Positions 1 through 8,137 of a DNA stretch of 64,000 nucleotides are shown one piece after another; the stretch's first letter is position 1, and every line of letters starts with the position of its first letter. The position numbers and the translations under genes were made by a program. Source of the stretch: Paenirhodobacter ferrireducens (GTDB lineage: Bacteria; Pseudomonadota; Alphaproteobacteria; Rhodobacterales; Rhodobacteraceae); the NCBI RefSeq assembly GCF_004022265.1, contig NZ_SAVB01000002.1:186001-250000 (forward strand), given 5' to 3'. Under the pieces are notes generated by a model, which searched no databases, had not been told where the DNA came from, and was given only the letters and a program-made list of their open reading frames with translations.

Positions 1-568
1 CGCGTGCGAGGGTCTCCTCCTCGATCATCCGCTTCAGCGCGGCGCGCCCGGCAACGGTGATCTCATAGCTCGTCACCCGGCCGGCGCGGTGCAGCTGGAT
101 CCAGTCCTTCAGCGCGAAGACCCGGGCCAGCGCGCGTTCGGTCACCGCGGTACGGACCGTGCCGCGCAGCACCACGGCCTTGTCCATGTCATCGGCGATG
201 AGCAGCAGCGCCGAGGGTTCGGCGAGGCGGCGCAGGATCCGGCGCCCCTCGCGCGCCACAAGCTCCTCGTCCGCGGGCAGGCCCGCAGGGCGGATCGGTG
301 CGGTCATCTCGGTCTCGTCCTTTCGATGAACGGCCGTCCCGACGAAAGCGGAGCCATGCCCGAGCCGCGCCAGCGCCTCGTCGACCAGCGGGTCGTCCCG
401 GCGCGCCTCGACCTGGCGCACGCGGCGCAGCACCGTCGAGGCGTGACAGCCCTCGGCCCGCGCCAGCGCACGCAGCGGGATCCCCTCCTCGACATGGCGC
501 AGATAGAGCCGCGCATGGTCCGGCAGCCATGCCGGAAGCGGTGCCAGGGCCGGGCTGGTCGTCGTCAT
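1..568 (-). CDS. DUF6456 domain protein, helix-turn-helix-like (3' end outside window)
   Basis: The reading frame opens with ATG at 568 (MTTTSPALAPLP...) and stays open to the window edge, so the C-terminus is missing; 189 residues are visible. Residues about 15-50 contain a helix-turn-helix-like stretch (ALARAEGCHASTVLRRVRQ) of the kind used for DNA binding. A second region from about residue 100 (LPADEELVAREGRRILRRL) leads into the segment I recognise as DUF6456, common in Rhodobacterales proteins of unknown role. It is divergent from the DUF6477 gene across a 226-bp gap. A DNA-binding role is inferred from the HTH look; no target is known. Confidence 0.75.
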   Translation of the reverse strand, partial: MTTTSPALAPLPAWLPDHARLYLRHVEEGIPLRALARAEGCHASTVLRRVRQVEARRDDPLVDEALARLGHGSAFVGTAVHRKDETEMTAPIRPAGLPADEELVAREGRRILRRLAEPSALLLIADDMDKAVVLRGTVRTAVTERALARVFALKDWIQLHRAGRVTSYEITVAGRAALKRMIEEETLAR

Positions 569-794
569 GTCTTCCCCCGGATCGGCGCGGCGCAGGCGCC
601 GTCGCCCTGCCGCCGTTTCGTCGGTAACAACCGTGGGTTGCTTTGATTACCCGTTCGTTAATAACTCGGGCGACCCCCAGATTTCTTTAAAAATTCTAAA
701 GATTTCCATATGGGCCGCGCGGTTCTGCGGGGCTTCGCGCAACACCCGTATAGGTTGAGTGATGCTACTCTGGTCTTTGCACGGGGGATCTGCC
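569..794. other. divergent intergenic region with an AT-rich inverted repeat
   Basis: This is the gap between two divergent genes. Bases 640-712 are unusually AT-rich for this DNA. They hold an inverted repeat, TCTTTA (684-689) and TAAAGA (697-702), separated by 7 bases. I could not assign a confident -35/-10 pair to either gene. The repeat may be an operator or simply promoter-melting DNA. Confidence 0.4.
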
Positions 795-1082
795 ATGACC
801 GACCTTCACGACAGTATCGCCGCGCTGCGCCGGCCGCGTCTGCTGATCCGCGCCGCGCGCTGTGGCCAGGGCGAGTACAACCGCGCGCGCGATCTGAAGC
901 GGCTGATGCGGCTTGCCGAGGCGCCCCCCCCCGAGGCGGCGCTGCGCGCGCTGATTGCCGAAGAGGCGACGCTCGAGGCGCATCGGCGCGAGGGGGGCGC
1001 GCAGTACAGCCTGGCGCGCCACATCGAGTTGTTGATCGCGATGATGGCCGAGGCGCGGCTTCTGCCGCGTCCCGGCGCCTGA
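795..1082 (+). CDS. DUF6477 family protein
   Basis: A 95-aa, probably cytoplasmic protein starting at the ATG at 795 (MTDLHDSIAALRRPRLL). I prefer this start to the upstream one at 759, because homologs typically begin close to the motif L-R-R-P-R-L-L-I-R-A-A-R. The body is rich in Arg, Leu and Glu, with a conserved G-x-x-x-Y-N-R-x-R-D-L-K-R core and no membrane segment. I recognise it as the DUF6477 family, found in Rhodobacteraceae and without known function. Its TGA stop directly abuts the stop of the convergent HerA-like gene, with no room for a terminator. Confidence 0.7.
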   Translation: MTDLHDSIAALRRPRLLIRAARCGQGEYNRARDLKRLMRLAEAPPPEAALRALIAEEATLEAHRREGGAQYSLARHIELLIAMMAEARLLPRPGA

Positions 1083-2663
1083 TCAGCGGGCGCGAAACAG
1101 CGTGCCGAGCACACCGCGCACGATCTGCTGCCCGGCCTTGGTGCCAAGCTGGCGCACCAGGCTCTTGCCGAAGGTCTCGAGCAGGCTGTCGTTGCGGGCG
1201 GAGGAGTTGCGCCGCGGCGCGGTCCTGGCCGTCTTGTCGCTGCCGCCGCCGTCATAGCGGCGGGCATTGCGGAACTCGCGCGCCGCGTCGGCCGTCGCGG
1301 CCTTGTCCTGCGCGGCCTTCTCCTCGGCCTCGGCCGCATCCTGTGCGGCGGCGGCCGCGCGCGCGGTCAGGATTTCATAGGCCGACTCGCGGTCGATGAC
1401 CTTGTCGTATTTCAGCCCGAAGGGCGAGGCGGCCAGAATCGCGCGGCGCTCCTCGGGCGTCAGCGGGCCAAGGCGCGATTGCGGCGGGCGCACCAGGGTG
1501 CGCTCGACCATGCCGGGCACGCCCTTCGCCTCGAGGAAGGAGGTCACCGCCTCGCCGGTGCCGACCTCGCGGATCGCGTCTTCGGTGTCGAAGCGCGGGT
1601 TGGCACGGTAGTTCTCGGCGGCGCGCTTCAGATCCTTCTGGTCGCGGGCAGTGAAGGCGCGCAGCGCGTGCTGCACCCGGTTGCCAAGCTGCCCGAGGAT
1701 GTCCTCGGGCACGTCCGCCGGGTTCTGGGTGACGAAATAGACCCCCACCCCCTTCGAGCGGATCAGCCGCGCGACCTGCTCGACCTTGTCGACCAGCGCC
1801 TTCGGCGCGTCGTCGAAGAGAAGATGCGCCTCGTCGAAGAAGAAGACGAATTTCGGCTTTTCCGGATCGCCCACCTCGGGCAGCTGCTCGAAGAGTTCCG
1901 ACAGCAGCCAGAGCAGGAAGGTGGCGTAGAGCCGCGGGCTGCCCATCAGCCTGTCGGCGGCCAGCACGTTGACCCGGCCGCGCCCGTCGGGCGCCGGGAT
2001 CATCATGTCGGCGAGATCAAGCGCCGGCTCGCCGAAGAATTTCACCGCACCCTGGTTTTCGAGGACCAGCAGCGCGCGCTGGATCGCGCCCACCGATTGC
2101 GGCGCGACATTGCCGTAGCGCAGCGACAGCTCGTCGGCGCGCTCGCCCACATTCACCAGCATCGCCCGCAGGTCCGCCATGTCGAGCAGCGCGAGCCCCT
2201 CGCTGTCGGCGACGTGGAAGGCGATGTTCAGCACCCCCTCCTGCGCCTCGGTCAGGCCAAGCAGGCGCGACAGCAGCAAGGGCCCCATGTCCGAGACCGT
2301 GGTCCGCACCGGGTGCCCCTGCTCGCCGAAGAGATCCCAGAAGGTGACCGGAAAATCGCGATAGGCAAGGTCATAGCCGATCGTCGCGGCGCGGGCGGCA
2401 AAGGCCGCGTGCAGCTTGCCCGCGGCCGTGCCCGGCATCGCGATGCCGGCCAGATCGCCCTTCACATCGGCCATGAAGACCGGCACGCCGGCGGCCGAGA
2501 AGGCCTCGGCCAGTACCTGCAGCGTCACGGTCTTGCCGGTGCCGGTGGCCCCCGCCACCAGCCCGTGCCGGTTGCCGTATTTCAGCAGCAACTGCTGTGG
2601 CTGCGCATGCCCCTCGCCGCCGCCGCCGACAAAGATCCCCGCCTCGGTCAGAACACCCGTCAT
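1083..2663 (-). CDS. HerA-like/DUF853 ATPase
   Basis: A 526-aa P-loop ATPase of the HerA/DUF853 family. The start is the ATG at 2663 (MTGVLTEAGIFVGGGG); the upstream in-frame sequence is low-complexity and non-homologous in appearance. Walker A is GATGTGKT at residues 38-45. Walker B is within FFFDEAHLLF near residue 270, followed by a sensor-like VTQNPADVP. The C-terminal quarter holds an Ala/Glu/Lys-rich coiled-coil-like region and a basic tail. Family members resemble DNA-translocating HerA/FtsK ATPases, but the cellular role of the DUF853 branch is unproven. The usual nuclease partner NurA is not adjacent here. Confidence 0.9.
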   Translation of the reverse strand: MTGVLTEAGIFVGGGGEGHAQPQQLLLKYGNRHGLVAGATGTGKTVTLQVLAEAFSAAGVPVFMADVKGDLAGIAMPGTAAGKLHAAFAARAATIGYDLAYRDFPVTFWDLFGEQGHPVRTTVSDMGPLLLSRLLGLTEAQEGVLNIAFHVADSEGLALLDMADLRAMLVNVGERADELSLRYGNVAPQSVGAIQRALLVLENQGAVKFFGEPALDLADMMIPAPDGRGRVNVLAADRLMGSPRLYATFLLWLLSELFEQLPEVGDPEKPKFVFFFDEAHLLFDDAPKALVDKVEQVARLIRSKGVGVYFVTQNPADVPEDILGQLGNRVQHALRAFTARDQKDLKRAAENYRANPRFDTEDAIREVGTGEAVTSFLEAKGVPGMVERTLVRPPQSRLGPLTPEERRAILAASPFGLKYDKVIDRESAYEILTARAAAAAQDAAEAEEKAAQDKAATADAAREFRNARRYDGGGSDKTARTAPRRNSSARNDSLLETFGKSLVRQLGTKAGQQIVRGVLGTLFRAR

Positions 2664-2870
2664 CCGTCCCTCACACGCCAGCGCCCCGGCCGGGGCGCGC
2701 ACCATCGTTACCGGGCAGAATACAAATTTAACCTCTCGGTGCCAGCCCGAACCTGCCCGGCAGCGACTTGCGGCCGCGTCAGGACTGTTCTCTCCGTTGG
2801 ACTGGCCGCAGCCGTTCCGGTGCAGCATTCTTTCACGAAAACAGGTGTTTACAGAACCGTCATTTGACTG
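2664..2870. other. intergenic, no gene seen
   Basis: Upstream of the HerA-like gene and of the candidate small RNA. The part after 2720 is moderately AT-rich (for example around 2720-2735 and 2826-2880) and probably holds the HerA-like promoter on the minus strand. I found no convincing ORF or hairpin. Confidence 0.4.
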
Positions 2871-2899
2871 TTGACGAAATTTTCGTTCCGTTTTAGCGT
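2871..2899 (+). promoter_or_regulatory. sigma70-type promoter for a candidate small RNA
   Basis: The -35 TTGACG (2871-2876) is separated by exactly 17 bases from the -10 TAGCGT (2894-2899). A further TTGACT lies just upstream at 2864. The -35 matches consensus in 5 of 6 positions; the -10 is weaker. The predicted start of transcription is about 2906. Confidence 0.5.
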
Positions 2900-2905
2900 T
2901 CCTCC

Positions 2906-2976
2906 CAATGACAAAGTCGGCCGGTCCGACAGGGGGAAAAATGAAAAGGGCTCCACATTCGGGGCCCTTTTCTTCT
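2906..2976 (+). ncRNA. candidate small RNA, about 70 nt, with its own terminator
   Basis: Between the promoter at 2871-2899 and a strong terminator there is room for a transcript of about 70 nt. It has a small 5' hairpin, GTCGG (2916-2920) with CCGAC (2926-2930) and loop CCGGT. A single-stranded purine stretch containing AGGGGG follows (2931-2936), then the 11-bp terminator stem (2944-2971) with a U/C-rich tail. The architecture resembles trans-acting bacterial sRNAs. The G-rich stretch could equally be a Shine-Dalgarno for an ATG at 2941. I know of no named homolog. Confidence 0.4.
2944..2971 (+). terminator. rho-independent terminator
   Basis: The arms 2944-2954 (AAAAGGGCTCC) and 2961-2971 (GGGGCCCTTTT) pair over 11 bp with one G-U, around a 6-base loop. 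The tail reads CTTCTGTCT. The minus-strand reading also ends in T-rich DNA, so it may act in both directions. Confidence 0.7.
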
Positions 2977-3053
2977 GTCTCCGGCATCACCCGCTGTTCA
3001 CGCAACTGTAATGCGCTGCCGCCGCCCGGACCGCCTCAGCGCAGTTTTGCCCG

Positions 3054-3082
3054 CTGACAGCCGCGAGCCGGCGTGCTAATGG
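3054..3082 (+). promoter_or_regulatory. probable promoter of the IalB-like gene
   Basis: CTGACA (3054-3059) as -35 and TAATGG (3077-3082) as -10 are separated by 17 bases and lie 34 bp before the start codon at 3116. A clear GGAAGG ribosome site lies about 6 bases before the ATG. Confidence 0.4.
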
Positions 3083-3115
3083 CGCGGTGACACCTGTTCA
3101 GCATGGAAGGCAAAA

Positions 3116-3808
3116 ATGACTGAGCTGACGAAACACCTCGCGATCGCATTGGTCCTGGGCCTTGCCGCCCCGGCAGCCTTCGCGCAGGACGCCACCGCGA
3201 CCGACGGCGCCGCGACGCCCCCCCAGGCGGCCGAGGCTCCGGCTGCGACGGCCCCCGCCGCCGGCGATGCCGCGGCGCAGCCCCCTGCCCCGGCCCAGGC
3301 CCCGGCCGCCGACAAGAAGCCCGATGGCCCCGGCTCGACCTATATCGCCAAGACCTTCGATGACTGGTCGCTGCAATGCGTCCACACCGAGGACGGCAAC
3401 GATCCGTGCCAGATGTACCAGCTGTTGAAGGACGAGAAGGGCAACAACGTCGCCGACATCTCGTTGGTGGCTCTGGCCGGCAGCGCCAAGGCCGTGGCCG
3501 GCGCGACGATCATGACCCCGCTCGAGACGCTGCTGACGCAGGGCGTGGTGCTGAAGATCGACGCCAACGAGCCGCGCTCCTATCCCTTCACCTTCTGCGC
3601 GCCGGTGGGCTGCTTCGCGCGCGTCGGCCTGACTGCCGAGGAACTTGCCACCTTCAAGAAGGGCAACAAGGTGTCGATGACGGTGGTCCCGGTCGCTGCG
3701 CCCGATCACCCGGTCACCGTGGCGATCTCGCTCAAGGGCTTCACCGCTGCCTATGAGGCTGTGACGAAGACCAGCACCGCCACCGTGGTCGAGCCCAAGA
3801 AGCAGTGA
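3116..3808 (+). CDS. invasion-associated locus B (IalB) family exported protein
   Basis: A 230-aa secreted protein. Residues 1-24 form a Sec signal peptide ending in AAFA-Q. Residues 25-75 are a low-complexity Ala/Pro/Thr linker. The IalB domain follows from about residue 80 (F-D-D-W-S-L-Q-C), with four Cys in the domain (LQC, DPC, FC, GC) that can form disulfides. IalB-family proteins are periplasmic or outer-membrane associated; in Bartonella they affect erythrocyte entry, but in free-living relatives the role is unknown. It is a single gene with its own promoter and a strong terminator. The next gene is convergent. Confidence 0.85.
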   Translation: MTELTKHLAIALVLGLAAPAAFAQDATATDGAATPPQAAEAPAATAPAAGDAAAQPPAPAQAPAADKKPDGPGSTYIAKTFDDWSLQCVHTEDGNDPCQMYQLLKDEKGNNVADISLVALAGSAKAVAGATIMTPLETLLTQGVVLKIDANEPRSYPFTFCAPVGCFARVGLTAEELATFKKGNKVSMTVVPVAAPDHPVTVAISLKGFTAAYEAVTKTSTATVVEPKKQ

Positions 3809-3839
3809 GCTGCGTCTGCAGCTGGCCCGCAAGGGTTTG

Positions 3840-3865
3840 AAACGCCTCCCCTCGGGGAGGCGTTT
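3840..3865. terminator. bidirectional terminator between ialB-like and ketoacyl synthase genes
   Basis: A perfect 12-bp stem, AAACGCCTCCCC (3840-3851) with GGGGAGGCGTTT (3854-3865), is followed by T-rich DNA on the plus strand. It serves the IalB-like gene and probably also the convergent ketoacyl synthase operon. Confidence 0.8.
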
Positions 3866-3871
3866 TCCGTT

Positions 3872-5074
3872 TCATCCCCGGCTCAGCACCAGCACTGCGT
3901 TCAGCCCGCCGAAGGCGAAGGCGTTCGACATTGCAACCGGGACATCGGCCTTGCGCGCCGCGTTCGGCACCACGTCGAGCGGGCAGTCGGGATCGGGCGC
4001 CTGAAAACCGAGAGTCGGCGCCAGCACTCCGTCGCGCAACGCGAGCAGACAGGCGATCATCTCGATCGCCCCGGTCGCGCCGATGCAATGCCCGTGCATC
4101 GCCTTGGTCGAGGAGACGGGCGGCGGTGCCTCACCAAAGACCGCGCGGATCGCCGCGGCCTCGGTGCGGTCGTTCGCCGCAGTGCCGGTGCCATGGGCGT
4201 TGATGTAGCCGACCTCGCCGGGCGCGATGCCGGCATCGGCAAGCGCGCCGCGCATCGCCCGCGCCGCGCCATCGACCGAGGGCATGACGATGTCGCCCGC
4301 ATCCGAGGTCATCGCGAAGCCGCGGATCTCGGCGAGGATCTCGGCGCCTCGCGCCCGCGCGGCCTCGTATTCCTCGAGCACGAAGACGGCGGCGCCCTCG
4401 CCCTGCACCATGCCGGTGCGACCGAGGCTGAACGGATGACAGCCCTCGGGCGACATCACCCGCAGCCCTTCCCAAGCCTTCAGCCCGCCGAAGGTCAGCA
4501 TTGCTTCCGAGCCGCCCGCCAGCATCCCGTCGGCCATGCCGGCGCGGATCATCTGGAATGCGAGACCGATCGCGTGGTTCGAACTCGCACAGGCGGTGGC
4601 GACCGAGAAGGCCGGCCCCATCAGCCCCCAGGCCATGGTGATGTGCGAGGCGGCGGCGTTGTTCATCAGCCGCGGCACGGTAAACGGATGGACGCGGTTC
4701 TTGCCCTCGGCAAAGACGGCGCGGAAGGCGTCGTTCACCGTGCCGTTGCCGCCGCCTGCGGTGCCCATCACGCAGCCCCAGCGGACCGGATCGCCCGGCA
4801 CCGCCGCAAGCCCCGCCTGCGCCATCGCCTCGACCGCGGCGACGAGGGCGAATTGCGTGAAGCGGTCATAGAGGGAAAGCTTCGTGCGGTCGAACAGCGC
4901 CTCGGGCTCCCAACCCGTCACCTGCGCCCCGATCTGCACCGAGAGACGCTCGACATCGGCGAGTTCGAGCGGCCCGATTCCCGTGCGCCCCTCGGCCATG
5001 GCCGCAAGGGTTCCGGGCAGGTCCCGGGCCAGGGCGTTGACCGTCCCGGCCCCGGTGATGACAACGCGCCGCAT
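3872..5074 (-). CDS. beta-ketoacyl-ACP synthase (KAS II/FabF type)
   Basis: A 400-aa condensing enzyme of fatty acid synthesis that extends an acyl chain with malonyl-ACP. The KAS catalytic triad is visible: Cys162 (VATACASSNH), His294 (NAHGTGTAANDRTE) and His329 (KAMHGHCIGATG). I chose the ATG at 5074 (MRRVVITGAG), 4 bases after the ACP stop, because the only upstream option is a TTG at 5086 inside the ACP gene. It is the last gene of the L,D-transpeptidase - lpxD - acp - KAS operon. That context suggests a dedicated acyl supply for lipid A or another envelope lipid rather than bulk fatty acids. This is probably not the housekeeping fabF, which normally sits with fabD, fabG and acpP. Confidence 0.85.
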   Translation of the reverse strand: MRRVVITGAGTVNALARDLPGTLAAMAEGRTGIGPLELADVERLSVQIGAQVTGWEPEALFDRTKLSLYDRFTQFALVAAVEAMAQAGLAAVPGDPVRWGCVMGTAGGGNGTVNDAFRAVFAEGKNRVHPFTVPRLMNNAAASHITMAWGLMGPAFSVATACASSNHAIGLAFQMIRAGMADGMLAGGSEAMLTFGGLKAWEGLRVMSPEGCHPFSLGRTGMVQGEGAAVFVLEEYEAARARGAEILAEIRGFAMTSDAGDIVMPSVDGAARAMRGALADAGIAPGEVGYINAHGTGTAANDRTEAAAIRAVFGEAPPPVSSTKAMHGHCIGATGAIEMIACLLALRDGVLAPTLGFQAPDPDCPLDVVPNAARKADVPVAMSNAFAFGGLNAVLVLSRG

Positions 5075-5078
5075 CGGC

Positions 5079-5357
5079 TCAGGCAACCGCCGCCGCCGAA
5101 GGCCCGGAGATCAGCCGCTCGACTGCCCGCACGATCGCGCCGACCGAGGAAATGTCGAAATCGGTCTGCGCCGGCTCGTTGGCGTTGAAGGGCACGGAAA
5201 CTCCGAAGGTCTCCTCGATGGCGAAGATCATCTCGACGAGACCGAGGCTGTCGAGCCCCAGCTCCTCGAGCGTCATCTCGGGGCGCACCTCCGCAGGCTC
5301 GAGCACCGCCTCGCGGGCGATGATGGAAATGATCTGGTCTTGCACGTCTGGCCTCAT
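5079..5357 (-). CDS. acyl carrier protein, probably specialised for lipid A acyl chains
   Basis: A 92-aa carrier protein. The 4'-phosphopantetheine attachment site is Ser37 in G-L-D-S-L-G-L. The following FAIEETFGVSVP and the long C-terminal helix resemble the AcpXL/AcpP-like group rather than housekeeping AcpP, and the Ala-rich tail is not typical of AcpP. The start is the ATG at 5357, 6 bases after the lpxD stop. It sits between lpxD, whose product transfers a 3-hydroxyacyl chain from ACP, and a ketoacyl synthase. I infer it carries the acyl donor for LpxD or for a long-chain secondary acyl group. Confidence 0.85.
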   Translation of the reverse strand: MRPDVQDQIISIIAREAVLEPAEVRPEMTLEELGLDSLGLVEMIFAIEETFGVSVPFNANEPAQTDFDISSVGAIVRAVERLISGPSAAAVA

Positions 5358-5363
5358 CTGCCG

Positions 5364-6464
5364 TTAATTTCCGCCCCTCTTCTCGGACAGCTTTGCAACA
5401 GTTTCGCGAAGCTCGGCCACCTGTGCAAACAATCTCGTCAGACGGCGGATATTTTTCCAGGCCTCGACATGGGTCTTCATGTTGATCGCCGGATATCCGA
5501 GCAGCACGCGGCCGGCCGGCGCGTTCGACAGGATCTTGGTGGCGCCGCCCGCGATCACGTCATCGCCGATGAAGATGTTGTCGGAGACGCCCACCTGCCC
5601 CGCCAGCACCACCCGGTCGCCGATCCGGGTCGAACCGGCGATGCCGACCTGACCGCACAGCAGGCAATCCTCGCCGACCTGCACATTGTGGCCGATGTGC
5701 ACGAGATTGTCGATCTTGGTGCCGCGCCCGACCGAGGTCGCGCGCACCGTGCCGCGGTCGATACAGGCATTGGCGCCGAGTTCGACATCGTCACCGATCT
5801 CGACGGTGCCGAGCGAATGGATGCGGTGCCAGTGCTGGTCGTTGAAATGGGCGCGTTCGCCGAGCGTCTCGCGGATCTCCTCGACCCCCGATTTCTCCGG
5901 CGTGACGAAGGAGAAGCCGTCGGCGCCGATCACCGCACCGGGCTGACAGATGAAGCGATCGCCGATCACCACCCGCGCGCCGATCTTGGCGCCATAGAGG
6001 ATCAGCGCGTCGGCACCGACCCTGGCCCCCTCGGCGATCACCACCTGGGCTCCGATCCGGGCGTTCGCACCGATCGTCACGCCGCGCCCGATCATCACGA
6101 AGGGACCGATCGCCGCATTCTCGCCGATCTCGGCACTGGCGTCGATCACCGCCGAGGGGTGGATGCCGGGTGCGATCTCGGGGCCCGGATCGAAGGCCTT
6201 CGACAGTCCCGCCATCGCAAGCCGCGGCCGCGCGACGAAGATCGCGGCCTGAAGCCCGTAGGAGCGCCAGTCGGCGCCCTCGAACAGAAGCGCCACGCGC
6301 GCCTCGCCCGCCCGGATACCATCGGCGTATTTCGGGCTCATCGCCAGGGCAAGCTGGCGCGGGCCGGCGGCGGCGGGCTCGGACGCGCCGTCGATCGGCA
6401 GGCTCAGATCGCCCTCCGCCCGCGCATTCAGTACCCGCGCAATGGTTTCAACCGTCTGTGCCAT
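5364..6464 (-). CDS. lpxD: UDP-3-O-(3-hydroxyacyl)glucosamine N-acyltransferase LpxD
   Basis: A 366-aa acyltransferase for the third step of lipid A synthesis: it adds a 3-hydroxyacyl chain from ACP to the 2-amine of UDP-3-O-acylglucosamine in the cytoplasm. It has an N-terminal uridine-binding domain (1-100), then the left-handed beta-helix of hexapeptide repeats (about 100-320). The catalytic His is His259 in the VHIGHNVQVG motif. A loop around 190-215 interrupts the repeats, as in other LpxD proteins. It lies 50 bp downstream of the L,D-transpeptidase and just before acp. In many Gram-negatives lpxD sits between skp and fabZ; here it does not. Confidence 0.95.
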   Translation of the reverse strand: MAQTVETIARVLNARAEGDLSLPIDGASEPAAAGPRQLALAMSPKYADGIRAGEARVALLFEGADWRSYGLQAAIFVARPRLAMAGLSKAFDPGPEIAPGIHPSAVIDASAEIGENAAIGPFVMIGRGVTIGANARIGAQVVIAEGARVGADALILYGAKIGARVVIGDRFICQPGAVIGADGFSFVTPEKSGVEEIRETLGERAHFNDQHWHRIHSLGTVEIGDDVELGANACIDRGTVRATSVGRGTKIDNLVHIGHNVQVGEDCLLCGQVGIAGSTRIGDRVVLAGQVGVSDNIFIGDDVIAGGATKILSNAPAGRVLLGYPAINMKTHVEAWKNIRRLTRLFAQVAELRETVAKLSEKRGGN

Positions 6465-6514
6465 GCTTGCCTCCTCGAAATCATCGCCTGCGGGCGCAAG
6501 CGCCCGTCCCCGAT

Positions 6515-8137
6515 CTAGTTCGGGAGCACCGGCAATTCCACCCCTGCCTTCTCGAGCGCGGCAAAGAGCGCCGCATCGCGGCCGTAGACATCACGGCGAT
6601 ATTCCATCCGCCCGCTCGCCGTCGGCCAGGCGGTGAAATAGACCAGATGCACCGGCACCGGCGTGTCCAGCCGAACCGTCGTCTCCTGCCCGGTGGCGAG
6701 GATCCTCTGGAAATAGGCCTCGGGATCGGGCGCCTGCGGCGCAAGCAGCGCATAGGCCAGCTCGAAGGGCTTGCCGACCCGCACGCAGCCATGGCTGAAG
6801 GTGCGCACGTCCTTGCTGAACAGCGACTTCGATGGCGTGTCGTGCAGGTAGATGTTCCAGGGGTTCGGGAACAGGAACTTCACCAGGCCGAGCGCATTGC
6901 CGTCGGATGGCGGCTGTCGCATCGCGAAGGGGAAGGTCTTTGCGGTATAGGCGGCGAAATTCACCGCCGAGCGCGGCACGGTGCGGCCGCGGCTGTCGAC
7001 GAGGTTGATGTGCGCCGCCGCGTTCGGGTTGCGCTGCATCATCGGCAGATATTCCTTGACGGTGATCGAGCGCGGCACCGACCAGCTCGGGTTGATCACC
7101 ATCATCTCCATCTCATCGGAGAATTCGGGCGTGCGGCGGTCGGCCTGGTTCTGGCCGACGACGGTCACCGTCTCGAAGGTGGTCTTGCCGTGATCGACGA
7201 TGCGGGCGGAGAAATCGGTGATGTTCACCCAGATGTGGCGCGCGCCAAGGTCGATGCCGTTCATCCAGCGCAGCCGCTCCATCGCGACAAGGATCGCGCC
7301 CATCCGTTCCTCGGGGCTGCGGTTGATCTCGGCAAGCGTCGCCTCGCCGGCGACGCCGTCGGACTTGAGACCGAGGTCGAGCTGATACTGCTGCACCGCC
7401 TTCTGCAGCGCCGCGTCATAGCGCGGGCTGGCCGAGCGGCCGAGATACCCCATCGCCTGTAGCCGGTGGCGCAGCGCGATCACCGCCGCCCCGCTTTCGC
7501 CCGGGCGCAGCACCTTCGCCGGCACCGTCGCGCCCCAGCCGCCCTGCGTCATCTGCGTCGCAAGATTGAGCCGTGCGCGCATCAGCTGGGCGTATTGCGG
7601 CGCGTTCGGGGCGAGATCGCGCAGGAAGCGCGCCGGCACCTCGGCCGCGGCAAAGCCTGCGATCAACTCGGCGGTGTCGCGGCGGGGGATCTCGCGCACC
7701 AGCCCCGGATCGATCTTCTTCGGTTCGAGCACGCCGTTCGAGACATCATGCGCATAGGCGGCCCAGGTGCGGGACATGTCGGCCTCGAGCAGGCCACGCT
7801 CGCGCTCGGAGCGGATCGAGGCGAAGCGCGCACGCAGTCCCGCGGCATCGTAGTGCGCGACCGGCAGGCCATGCGCCCCGGCATTGTCGAGCGCGGCAAA
7901 AAACGCCGCGCGGCGGTCGGCATCGGCGCCGGTGGTCCAGATCGGGGCATAGCTGCGCCCGGCATAGAAGGCGGCGAGTCTCTCGTCACCCGCCACGCCC
8001 TCGGCCACCGCTTGCGCGAAGCCATCCATCATCGGCGCGTCGGTGACGGTTGGCGCCATCGTCCCGCCGATCGCCGTGCCCGCCATCAAGGCCACCAGCA
8101 GCGCCGCGCCGCCGACACCGCGCATCGCACCCCACAT
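6515..8137 (-). CDS. L,D-transpeptidase, YcbB/LdtD-like
   Basis: A 540-aa periplasmic enzyme that forms 3-3 crosslinks in peptidoglycan. The start is the ATG at 8137 (MWGAMRGVGG), with a hydrophobic export signal over residues 5-28. A YcbB-type scaffold region (50-200) and a peptidoglycan-binding helix bundle (about 215-290, V-I-A-L-R-H-R-L-Q-A-M-G-Y-L) follow. The YkuD catalytic domain covers about 330-500, with the nucleophile Cys451 in S-H-G-C-V-R-V. It starts the operon with lpxD, acp and KAS, linking wall remodelling with outer-membrane lipid synthesis. The alternative start is the ATG at 8125. Confidence 0.88.
   Translation of the reverse strand: MWGAMRGVGGAALLVALMAGTAIGGTMAPTVTDAPMMDGFAQAVAEGVAGDERLAAFYAGRSYAPIWTTGADADRRAAFFAALDNAGAHGLPVAHYDAAGLRARFASIRSERERGLLEADMSRTWAAYAHDVSNGVLEPKKIDPGLVREIPRRDTAELIAGFAAAEVPARFLRDLAPNAPQYAQLMRARLNLATQMTQGGWGATVPAKVLRPGESGAAVIALRHRLQAMGYLGRSASPRYDAALQKAVQQYQLDLGLKSDGVAGEATLAEINRSPEERMGAILVAMERLRWMNGIDLGARHIWVNITDFSARIVDHGKTTFETVTVVGQNQADRRTPEFSDEMEMMVINPSWSVPRSITVKEYLPMMQRNPNAAAHINLVDSRGRTVPRSAVNFAAYTAKTFPFAMRQPPSDGNALGLVKFLFPNPWNIYLHDTPSKSLFSKDVRTFSHGCVRVGKPFELAYALLAPQAPDPEAYFQRILATGQETTVRLDTPVPVHLVYFTAWPTASGRMEYRRDVYGRDAALFAALEKAGVELPVLPN

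Noticed and set aside
2941-3057. 38-aa ORF with an AGGGGG site and ATG
   Set aside because: The spacing is good, but the ORF runs through the terminator stem and a Pro-rich low-complexity end. I treat it as part of the RNA candidate unless it is found conserved.
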